From Collimonas arenae (GTDB lineage: Bacteria > Pseudomonadota > Gammaproteobacteria > Burkholderiales > Burkholderiaceae_D), in assembly GCF_000786695.1 (NCBI RefSeq), contig NZ_CP009962.1, positions 3,596,001 to 3,660,000 of the forward strand: 64,000 nt of DNA, given 5' to 3'. This document shows positions 1 to 12,000 of the stretch, one piece after another. Within the stretch, counting starts at the first letter, position 1. Every line of letters starts with the position of its first letter. Made by a program: the position numbers and the translations under genes. Below the pieces are notes generated by a model. It did not search any database and was not told the origin of the DNA. It saw only the letters and a list, made by a program, of their open reading frames with translations.

Positions 1-3000
1 CCGGATGGGTATGTTCCACGACTTGTTCGAACGGGATTTCCTGATGCTGTTGCGCCGCTAGTGACTGCTGCCGGACTTGCGTCAGCAGCATCGCCACCGT
101 GGCTTGCTCCGGGAGGCGGATCCGCAACGCCAGCGTATTGACGAAAAATCCGATCAGGCCTTCCACTTCCTGCTGATTGCGGTTGGCGGTCGGCGTGCCG
201 ATAACGACATCGTCCTGGCCCGCCAGCCGCCCCAGCAGCAAGGCCCAGCTACTCATGAGCGTCATGTGCAGTGTGTTGCCGTGGCGCTGGCTCAGGGACT
301 TGAGTTTTTTTGTCAAGTCTTCGTCCAACACCGTTTCCACCCAGGCGCCGGCATAGTCTTGCTGCAAAGGACGAGAATAATCGGTTGGCAGCTCCAGCAA
401 ACCTGGCGCCCCCTCCAGACTTTGCTTCCAGTAGGCGATCTGCTGTTCCAGCACCGCGCCGCTCATCCAGCGCCGCTGCCATGCCGCATAGTCGGGATAC
501 TGTACTGTCAAGGCCGGCAGCGGATCATATTCACCCTGGTGGTAAGCGCTATATAGCGCGCTGATTTCGTTAAGCAGCACGCCAAGCGACCAGCCGTCCG
601 ACACGATATGGTGCATCGTAATCAGCAGCGTATGCTGGGTGCGCGCTTCTTGCAGCAGACGGCCGCGGATCAGCGGTCCCTGCGCCAGATCGAAAGGCAG
701 CGCTGCCTCTTCGGCAATCAAACGCTCGCGTTCCGCATCCCGCTCGGGATGATGGCGCAAATCATGTTCGACCAGATGGAAATGGCTGAGATCGGCCGCA
801 GTGATCTGCTGTATCGCCCCTGCCCCCTCTTTCACGACAAAGCGGGTACGTAATGCTTCATGCCGGTACACCAGCCGCTCCAGCGCCTGAATCAAGGCAA
901 CACGGTCAAGCTCGCCGCGCAACTGCAAACCGAGCGGCACGTGATAAGCCTGGCGTACCTCGCCCATTTGCTCAAGGAACCACAGACGCTGCTGCGCAAA
1001 CGACAGCACTTCGCGCTCGGCGCCGCTGATCGCCGTCATTACCGGCCGGATGCGGGTGTCGCTGCCGGACAACCTGGCGGCGAAGTCAGCTAGGAAAGGA
1101 TGCATGAACACCGTGTTCAGTGCGACTTCGACGCCAAACGCCTTTCTCAGCCGCGAAATCATCTGCACCGCCAGCAGCGAGTGCCCACCGAGCGAGAAGA
1201 AATTATCGTGACGGCTGATGCGGTCGGTTTGCAGAAGCTCCGACCAGATGGCCGCCAAAGCGATTTCCGTCTCCCCTTGCGGCGCCACATAGCCGCTCGC
1301 GGCATAGGCGTCGCCAGCTGGCGCAGGCATGCTCTTGCGGTCCAGCTTGCCGTTGGCGGTCAACGGCAACTCCGCCAGCATGACATAGGCAGCCGGCACC
1401 ATGTAGTCCGGCAGGTTGATGCTGAGATGCGCGCGCAAGGTTTCAATCTCCACCGGCATATTGACGACAAGGTAAGCCACCAGGCGCTTGTCGCCCGCAA
1501 CGTCTTCCCGGGCCAGCACGACCACCTCGCGAATCGCCGGATGTGCCGCCAGCTGGGTTTCTATTTCGCCCAGTTCAATCCGAAAGCCGCGGATCTTGAC
1601 CTGGAAGTCATTGCGCCCCAGGTATGCCAGGGTACCGTCGGGTTGCCACCGCGCCAGGTCGCCGCTCTTGTATAGCCGAGCGCCGGACAATGACGAGAAG
1701 CGGTCCGGGACAAAGCGTTGTTCGGTCAGCCCAGGCTGGTTCAGGTAGCCGCGCGCCACCTGTACGCCGCCAATATGCAATTCTCCTGCCACACCGACAG
1801 GCACCGGCTCGCCCTCGTTATCGAGGATATAAATACTGGTGTTGGCAATCGGCTTGCCGATAGGAACCAGAGAACGGGTGTCTCCTGCCACGCAGGTCCA
1901 GGCAGTGACATCCACAGCTGCCTCGGTAGGCCCATACAGATTGTGCAGCCCGGCTTGTGGCAGCAGTTGCTGGAAACTGTTGGCCAGCGAAGCCGGCAGC
2001 GCCTCGCCGCTGCACATCACGCGCACAATGCTGCTGCAATTGCGCGCTTCCTCGTGGGCAGCGAATACCTGCAGCATCGATGGCACGAAATGCAAGGTGG
2101 TGACGCCTGCGCTGCGAATGATCTCGCTCAGATAGGCGGGATCCTTATGGCCGTCAGGCTTGGCCATGACCAGCTTGGCGCCGACCATCAGCGGCCAGAA
2201 GAATTCCCAGACCGAGACGTCAAAACTGAAAGGCGTCTTTTGCAGCACCACGTCATGCGGCGCCAGGCCGTAAGCCTGCTGCATCCAAAGCATGCGGTTG
2301 ACGACACCGCTGTGTTCATTCATTACCCCCTTCGGTTTGCCGGTCGAACCGGAGGTGTAGATCACATAAGCCAGGTCCGACGATTGCAGATGGCGGCTGT
2401 CCGGATTGTGATCGGGATAGCTGCTCCAGCCTGGCGCTTGCAGATCCAGCAGCGGCAGATCTGCTGCAATCGTCGCTCTCACCTGCTGCCACGCGCCGCT
2501 GATGCCGTCTTGCGTCAGCACCACGCGCGGCGCGCTGTCGGCCAGCATATGCGCCAGGCGGTCAGCCGGGTAAGCCGGATCCAAAGGAACGTAGGCAGCA
2601 CCTGCCTTCAGCACCGCCAGCAGACCGACCACCATCGCCAGGCTGCGTTCAACGCAGATCGCCACCCGATCGTCGGGCTGCACGCCCAGCTCGCGCAGAT
2701 AATGCGCCAGCTGGTTGGCCTGGCGATTCAGCTCAACGTAACTCAGTTGCTGCTCACCTTGCTGCACTGCCACCGCTTGCGGTGTCCGCTCGGCTTGCGC
2801 CTCGCAAAGCTGATGCAACAGCCGCTCACGATCCGGATAAGACACCTGCGTGGCATTCCATTCCGTCAGCACACGCTGGCGTTCATCCTGGTCCAGCAAT
2901 GGCAGGCGCGCAATCTGCTGCATGTCGTCGCTGACCATCGCCTGCAGCAGGCGCCGCCAATATCCGAGGTAGCGCTCCACCGTGCCGCGCTCAAACAATG

Positions 3001-6000
3001 CCGTCGCATATTCCAGCGAACCGGCAATGTGTTCACCGGCTTCGCCGAGCGACAAGGTCAGGTCGAACTTTGCCGTGGCATGACGGATGGCAAGCGGCGC
3101 CAGCTCCAGGCCGGCAAGTTGCAAATCGCCCTGCGGCGCATTCTGCCATGCAAACATCACCTGGAACAAAGGGCTATGCGCCATGCTGCGCACCGGATGG
3201 GCATGCTCCACCACTTGTTCGAATGGCACTTCCTGATATTGTTGCGCCGCGAGCGACTGTTCTTTCACGTGCGCCAGCAGCATCGCCACATTTGCCTGAC
3301 GCGGCAGATTGATCCGCAGCGCCAGCGTGTTGACGAAGAAACCGATCAATCCCTCCACTTCCTGCTGGCTGCGGTTCGCTGCCGGAGTGCCAATGACCAC
3401 ATCGTCCTGCCCCGCCAGCCGCCCCATCAACAGGGCCCAGCTACCCAACAAGGTCATGTATAGCGTAGCGCCATGGCGCTGGCTCAAGGATTTCAATTGT
3501 CGCGTCAGGCTCGCATCCAGCACAATGTCGACAGATGCCCCGGCATAGTCTTGCTGCGGCGGCCGTGGGTAGTCGGTCGGCAGTTCGAGCAAGGTAGGCG
3601 CTCCTGCCAGACTTTGCTTCCAGTAAGCTGTTTGTTGCTCCAGCACCGCCCCACGCATCCAGCGCCGCTGCCATGCCGCGTAGTCTGGATATTGGATCGT
3701 CAAGGCTGGCAAAGGATCATGCCGCCCCTCGCAGTAGGCGTTATACAAGGCGCTGATTTCGTTGATCAGCAGCGCCGTCGACCAGCCATCCGACACAATA
3801 TGGTGGGTCGTGATCAGCAAGGTGTGCTGGGTGCGCGTCTCTTGCAGCAGACGGCCACGGATCAGCGGCCCTTGCGCCAGGTCGAAGGGTGTCGCAGCAT
3901 CTTCTGCGATTAGCCTCTCACGCTCTTCATCGCGTTCCGGATGGTGCCGCAAGTCGTGCTCGATCAGCTGGAAGTGAGTGGTCTCTGCCGCCATCACCTG
4001 CTGTATCGCACCTAACCCCTCTTGCGCCACAAAACGGGTACGCAATGCTTCGTGCCGAAATATCACGCGCTCCAGCGCCTGGACAAGGGCAACCCGATCG
4101 AGCTCGCCACGCAATTGCAAGGCCAACGGAATGTGATAGGCATGGCTGATGCCGCCCATCTGCTCCAGGAACCATAGCCGTTGCTGCGCGAACGATAGCA
4201 ACTCCCTTTCTGCACCGATGCTGGCCGTCAACTGCGGCCGGACGCTGACACTGCTGGCCAGCAGCTGCGTCGAAAAATCGAACAGCAACGGATGTGCAAA
4301 CAGTGTGCTGACCGCCACCTCGACGTTGAAGGCATGCCGCAGCCGTGAAATAAGCTGTATCGCCAGCAGGGAATGACCGCCGAGTGAGAAAAAATTATCA
4401 TGACGACCGACGCGCCCGATCTGCAGCAACTCCGACCAGATTGCCGCCAGCGCGGTTTCCGTCTCCCCTTGCGGTGCTACGTAGCCGCTTACTGCGTAGG
4501 CATCGCTATCCGGCGCGGGCAAATGCTTGCGGTCGAGCTTGCCATTGACGGTCAGCGGCAGTGCAGCCAGCATCACATAAGCCGCCGGCACCATGTAATC
4601 CGGCATGTTAATGCTCAGATACGCTCGCAGCGCTTCGGCGTCAAGCTCCCCTGCCACGTCATCTGCCGTACTGGCATCGCCCTCATTGGCCGGAATTTTT
4701 GCAACAATATAGGCCACCAGCCGCTTGTCGCCCGGCGTATCCTCGCGCGCAATCACCACCGCTTCATGTATCGCCGGATGTGCCGCCAGCTGGCTTTCGA
4801 TCTCACCCATTTCAATACGGAAGCCGCGGATCTTGACCTGGAAGTCATTGCGACCCAGATGCACCAGGTTGCCGTCCGCCTGCCAGCGCGCCAAGTCGCC
4901 GGTACGGTACAGCAGCGCGCCAGCCTTGCCGGAGAAGCGGTCTGCGACAAAGCGCTCCGCCGTCAATTCGGCCCGGTTCCGGTAACCGCAAGCCACTTGC
5001 ATGCCGCCGATGCAGATCTCGCCGGCGACGCCGACCGGCACTGGCTCTCCTTGCGCGTCCAGCAGATAGACCTGAGTGTTGGCGAGCGGCCGGCCTATCG
5101 GTATGGTTTCGCGGCCAGCGTCGATTGCACTGACCTCATAGGTTGTGGCGTAAGTGGTCGCTTCGGTTGGTCCATAACAATGAATCAGATGTTGCGGTTT
5201 ACCGGCCTCCATGACACGCGCGAAGGCCTGCGGATCACAACGTTCACCGCCGGTCAGCAGGTAGCGCAACTTGCTGAATGCGCCCGGCACGATGGCCGCG
5301 CACTGGTTGAACACAGCCGTCGTCAGGAACAAGGTAGTGACGCCTTGCTGCTCGAGCCGTTCGGCAAGGCGCAGCGGATCGAGGAAAACATCTTTGTCAA
5401 TCACGACGATGCGAGCGCCATTCAGCAAGGCTGCCCAGATTTCCATAGTCGATGCATCGAAAGCCGGATTGGCGGCGAACGCAAGGCGGTCGCTGGCGTT
5501 AAATGCCGCGTAGTTATTCTCCAGCACCAGACATTTGATGCCACGATGCGGCACCATCACCCCCTTCGGCTGACCGGTTGAACCCGAGGTGTACATGATG
5601 TAGGCAATCGACTCGTCATCGCTGTTTGGCGTCGGATTGCCGGTGGCGTGTGCACTTGCCGCAGCCACTACCGCCGCATCGTCCAGATTGATGCGCAACA
5701 CGCCTGCCAGTGACGGCCAGCGGCCGCCGTTCAGCGCCAGCACCAGACCGATGCCGCTGTCATTGGCCATGAATATCTTGCGTTCGTCCGGCAAGGCCGG
5801 ATCTATCGGCACATAGGCCGCACCGCATTTAAGGATCGCCAGTTCCGCCACAATCAACTGCGTGCAGCGGTCCATATGCAAAGCCACCCGGTCTGCCGGC
5901 CTGACACCCGACTCGTACAGATAATGCGCCAACTGGTTGGCCTGGCGATTCAGTTCGGCGTAGCTCAATTGTTGCGCGCCATGCACCACTGCCAATGCGT

Positions 6001-9000
6001 CCGGCGTCTCAGCCGCCCGCACCTCGAACAATTGCGGCAACGCCAGCGCCGGCACGCTGGAATGTGCTGCATTCCAGGTGATCACAATCTGATGGCGCTC
6101 TGCCGCCGGTAGTACATCGATGCTGTTGATGGCGCGTTGCGGCGTCGTCTCCAATGCACTCACAAGGCCTTCCAGCGCCGTCTCCATGAAGCTGCATACG
6201 CGCCGCGCACCTATCTCTGGCGTCACTTGCGCAGTCAAAGCGAAGCCTGATCCGAGATCGTCAACCGACAAGCTCAGGGGGTAGTTGCTGCGCTCTTCTC
6301 CAGAAATCTGGCTAATGCCTTGCCAGGTCGCCAGCTCGGCGGGCGATGCCTCGCCCTGCGCGCCATGACGATAATTGAGCAAGGCCGAGAACAGAGGCTG
6401 TGGCGCAGCGATTGCGCTAGCCCGTTGCGCCAGCGCAAGCGAGGCGTGCTCGTGCTCCATCAGATCGGCCAGCAAAGCATGCACATGCTGCACACTGTCT
6501 GCCGCGCCCTGCTGCGCGATGTTGATCCGCAACGGCAGCGTGTTGACCAGCAAACCCATCATGCGGTCGGATCCTTCGCCACCCTGCATGCGGCCGAATA
6601 GCACTGTGCCGAACACCACATCGCGGCGGTTGGCGACCCGCGCCAGCACAAGCGCCCACGCCATATGGCACAGGCTGGCCGCGCTCACGCCCAGTTGCCG
6701 CGCCTGCCGCCGCAAGCGCTGCGACAGCGCCGCGTCAAGCTGTACATGCCCCTCCTCCACGCCGCTGCCATCGCCATGCACTTCCAGCAAGCCAAAAGGG
6801 GCGGTGGTTTCGTCAACCTCTCCCAGCATCGTCCTGAAGAAATTTTCATGCAGCGCGGTGGCGCTGCCCAGCCTGGCTTGCGCCACATAATTGCGGAACT
6901 GCAGGGGCACCGGCAGCAGCGTCTCTTGACCCTGCAGGTGCGCGCCGATCTCGGCGCGCACCACTTCCAGCGTGGTGTGATCGCTGATCAAGTGATGCAT
7001 CAGGGTTAGCATCACCCAACGCTGCTGCACCGGATCGTAGGCAAAGCTGGTCCGTATCAACGGCGCCTGCGACAAATCAAGGCGGGTATGGCGCGGGTCG
7101 AAGCGAGCCCTGAGCTGGCGCGCAACGTCGCCATCGGCCGGATCGAGGATGAGTTCTTCCTGCACCAGCGGCGCGTTGCGCCATACAACTTGCAGCGGTT
7201 CCGGTACACCTTCCCAGACGACAGCGGTGCGCAGCACGTCATGCCGCTGTATCACGCCTTGCAATGCCGACAGATAGCTATCCAGTCGGGTTCGCGTGTC
7301 GAAACTGGTCAAGCCGACCAGCAGATATGGGTCGCCTTCCTTTGCCATCAAATGATGGAACAATATCCCTTCCTGCAAGGGCGCCAGCGGATAGATATCC
7401 TGCACATTGGCTACGCCGCCCGGAACGCGCTCGATCACCCTTGCAATTTCCTCGCTGTTCAAATTCACCAGCGGCAGCATGGCCGGCGTGATGGTTGCGC
7501 AGTCAGGTGGAATCAGATTGGCCGGAACCGTCACCAGCCCGCTTTCGACGCCGATCGCCGCCGCCAGTCCGGCCAGGGTCGGCGTGACAAACAGCGCCCG
7601 CACTTCGGCCTGCAAACCTTGCTGGCGCATGCGCTCCATCAGCGTCACCGCCAGCAGCGAATGGCCGCCGAGCGAGAAGAAATTGTCGTGGCGGCCGATG
7701 CGCCCGATCTGCAGCAGTTCGGTCCAGATCGCCGCCAGCGCAATTTCGGTCTCTCCTTGCGGCGCGACATAGCCGCTCGCGGCATAGGCGTCGCCGGCGG
7801 GTGCAGGCAAACCTTTGCGGTCCAACTTGCCGTTGGCTGTCAGCGGCAGCGACGCCAAAGTCACATAGGCGGCAGGCACCATGTAGTCCGGCAGGTTGTT
7901 GCTCAGGTGCGCGCGCAACGTCTCTGCGCTTGCCTCTTTGGCATCCTGCGTAGCGGCATGCGGATTGACGACGATGTAAGCCACCAGACGTTTGTCGCCG
8001 GGGGTATCTTCGCGGGCTATGACGACCGCCTCGCGGATCGCCGGATGGCTTTCCAGCTGCGTTTCAATTTCACCCAGCTCAATACGAAAGCCGCGGATCT
8101 TGACCTGGAAATCGTTCCGGCCCAGATATACCAGCGTCCCGTCGGCCTGCCAACGCGCCAGGTCGCCGCTCTTGTACAAGCGTGCACCGGCGACGGATGA
8201 AAAACGGTCTGCAATGAAGCGCTGCTCAGTCAGGTCAGGCCGGTTCATGTAACCGCGCGCCACGCCGGCGCCACCGACATGCATTTCGCCTGCCACCCCC
8301 ACAGGCACCGGCTCGCCCTGCGCATCCAGCAGATATAAACTCAGGTCGGGAATCCGCACGCCAATCGGGCTGACGCCGCCGCGTTCGGAATCGGCCGCCG
8401 TGATCGGCTGATAGGTGACGTGGACGGTGGTTTCCGTAATCCCGTACATGTTGATCAATTTCGTATTACTGTTCCGGCTTTGCGCATACCAGGGCGCCAG
8501 AGTCGACGGCTCCAAGGCTTCGCCGCCGAAAATCACATGGCGCAGCCGATGACTTTCCGCGCTGGCGCCTTGCGCAGCAATCAGCTGGCGAAAAGCGCTC
8601 GGGGTCTGGTTGAGGATCGTGACTTTTTCCTGGCACAACAAGCGATAAAAATCTTCCGCCGAGCGCGCAATGTCCAGCGGGACCACAAGCAGGCGGCCAC
8701 CATGCAGCAAGGCGCCCCAGATTTCCCATACCGAAAAATCAAAAGCAAAGGAATGAAACAGGCTCCAGACGTCTTCCGCATCAAAATGAAACCAGTCGTC
8801 GGTCGCAGCAAACAACCGCGTGACGTTGCGATGCTCAACCATCACCCCCTTCGGCGTACCGGTCGAACCAGATGTGTAAATGATGTATGCGAGGTTGGAT
8901 GGCCGCAAATGACTGTGGTCCGGATTATGCTCGGGATAGGCAGACCAACCGGGCGCCTGTAATTCCAACACCGGCAAATCCGCCGCAACCGTCGCCCTTA

Positions 9001-12000
9001 CCTGCTGCCAGCTGCCGCCGATACCGCCTTGCGTGAGCACCACGCGCGGCGCACTGTCGTTGAGCATATGCGTCAGGCGGTCGGCCGGATAAGCCGGATC
9101 CAGCGGCACATAGGCTGCGCCAGCTTTCAGTACCGCCAGCAAGCCAACTACCATCGCCACGCCGCGCTCGACGCAAATTGCCACACGGTCGTCCGGCTGT
9201 ACGCCCAGCTCGCGCAGATAATGCGCCAGCTGGTTGGCTTGGCGATTCAGTTCGGCATAAGTCAGTTGTTCCGCGCCATGCGTCACCGCCACCGCTTCCG
9301 GAGTCCGGATAGCCTGCGCCTCAAACAGTTGTGGCAGCAACTCCCCCGGATGCGCTTGTTGCGTCACGTTCCAGTCTGAGACGATTTGATGACGCTCTGC
9401 CGCCGGCAGCACATCGATGCTGTTGATAGCACGTTGCGGGGTCGTCTCCAATGCGTTCACCAGGCCTTCCAGCGCCGTCTCCATGAAGCTGCACACGCGC
9501 CGCGCACCTATCTCTGGCGTCACTTGTGCAGTCAAAGCGAAGTCTGAGCCGAGATCGTCAATCGACATGCCCAGAGGATAGTTGCTGCGTTCTTCTCCTG
9601 AAATCTGGGTGATGCCCTGCCATGCGGCTTGCTCCGCAGGCGATGCATCGTCACGCACGCTGTGACGGTAATTGAGCAAGGCTGAGAACAAGGGCTGCGG
9701 CGCAACGATTGCGCTGGCCCGTTGCGCCAGCGCTAACGAGGCATGCTCATGCTCCATCAATTCCACCAGCAAGGCATGAGTGCGCCGCACGCTGTCGGCA
9801 ACGCTTTGCTGGTCGATGTTGATCCGCAACGGCAGCGTGTTGATCAGCAAACCCATCATGCGGTCAGCACCTTCTCCGCCTTGCATACGGCCGAACAGCA
9901 CTGTGCCGAACACCACATCGCTGCGGCTGGCGACCCGTGCCAACACTTGCGCCCATGCCAAATGGCACAGGCTGGCCGCGCTCACGCCCAGTTGCCGCGC
10001 CTGCCGCCGCAGACGTTGTGACAGCGCCACACCGATGTGCACCCGGTCTTCTTCCAAACCGTCACCATCGCCATGCACTTCCAGCAAGCCGAAAGGTGCG
10101 GTAGTTTCGTCAACCCCGTTCAGCATTTCCCTGAAAAAATCTTCGTGCTGGGCTATGCTGCGGCCTAGCCTGGCTTGCGCTACATAATTGCGGAACTGCA
10201 GCGGTGCCGGTAAAAGCGCCTCTTGGCCCTGCAAGTGCGCGGCGATCTCCTCACGCACCACTTCCAACGTGGTGTGATCGTTAATCAAATGGTGTATCAA
10301 TGTCAGCAGCACCCAGCGTCGCTGCACCGAGTCGTAGGCAAAGCTGGTCCGTATCAGCGGCGCCTGCGACAGGTCGATGCGGATATGGCGCGGATCGAAA
10401 CGATCCCTGAGCTGGCGTGCGACATCGCCATCGGCCGGATCGAGGATCAGTTCTTCCTGCACCAGCGGCGCGTTGCGCCACACCACCTGCAGCGGCTCCG
10501 GTACGCCTTCCCAGACGATGGCGGTACGCAGCACATCGTGCCGTTGTATCACGTTTTGCAAAGCGGCCAGATAAGCTTGCAGCCGCTCCCGCGTGTCGAA
10601 ACCGGTCATTCCGACCAGCAGATACGGATCGCCTTCTTTCGCCATCAGATGATGGAGCAATATCCCTTCCTGCAAGGGCGCCAGCGGATAGATATCCTGC
10701 ACATTGGTTGCGCCTCCCGGAACACGTTCGGTCACCCTGGCAATTTCCTCGCTGCTCAAATTCACCAGCGGCAGCATGGCCGGCGTGATGGTTGCGCAGT
10801 CAGGTGGAATCAGATTGGCTGGAACCGTCACCAGCCCGCTTTCGACGCCGATCGCCGACGCCAGTCCGGCCAGGGTCGGTGCGGCAAACAGCGCCCGTAC
10901 CTCGGCCTGCAAACCTTGCTGGCGCATGCGTTCCATCAGCGTCACCGCCAGCAGCGAATGGCCGCCGAGCGAGAAGAAATTGTCGTGGCGGCCAATGCGC
11001 TCAATCTGCAGCAGTTCGGCCCAGATCGCCGCTAGCGCAATTTCGGTCTCTCCCTGCGGCGGGGCAAAGCCGCTTAAGGCGTAAGCATCGCTATCCGGTG
11101 CGGGCAGGTTCTTGCGGTCAAGTTTGCCGTTGGCTGTCAGCGGCAACGACGCCAGCGTGACGTAGGCTGCGGGCACCATGTAGTCAGGCAGGTTGTTGCT
11201 CAGGTGCGTACGCAGGGTCTCGGTCTCGGCCTCTTGGTTGACGACGATGTACGCTACCAGGCGCTGATCGCCGGGTGTATCTTCCCGTACGATCACGACT
11301 GTTTCGCTAATCGCCGGATGCGCCGCCAGCTGGGCTTCAATTTCACCGAGTTCAATGCGAAAGCCGCGCAGCTTGACCTGGAAGTCATTGCGCCCCAGGT
11401 AAACCAGCGTGCCGTCGGCTTGCCAACGCGCCAGATCGCCGCTCTTGTATAGCCGTGCTCCAGAAACAGACGAGAAGCGATCCGGAACGAAACGTTGCTC
11501 GGTCAGCTCAGACTGGTTCAGATAGCCGCGCGCTACGCCGGCGCCACCGATATACAGCTCACCGGTGACGCCGACCGGCACCGGTTCGCCTTGCGCATCC
11601 AGCAGATAGACCTGGGTATTGGCAATCGGCCGGCCGATATGCAAAATGCCATCGTCCGAAGTCAAACGTCCCGAGGTAGCGACCACCGTAGCTTCAGTCG
11701 GGCCGTAATTATTAATCAGCGAGAACGGTAGACCGTTCTGCGGCGCGTAACGCAAACGATCGCCGCCAGTCAGCAGGTGGCGCAGTTGTGGATTGACGAT
11801 GCCGTTACGCAAGGCGTATTCCGCCATCGGCGTCGGCAGGAAGCCCACATCGAGCGATTGTTGACGCCACCATGCCAGCACCGTTGCGGCATCGTCGTCG
11901 CGTTCCGGCAGCAGCAAGCTAGCGCCGGCGCTCAAGGCTGGCCAGATTTCCCACACCGCAGCGTCAAACCCCAGGCGCGCCACGCAAGACGTACGCTGAC

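Noticed and set aside
1718..3463. Long open frame on the plus strand (581 codons), and similar ones at 4400-5581 and 7088-8200
   Set aside because: They are antisense to the peptide synthetase, rich in His/Gln/Arg as expected for the complement of GC-rich coding DNA, and have no recognisable domain.
5090..5930. Assigning a specific amino acid to adenylation domain 3
   Set aside because: The code DAMFLGCTY does not match any signature I know securely; an aliphatic residue is only a guess.
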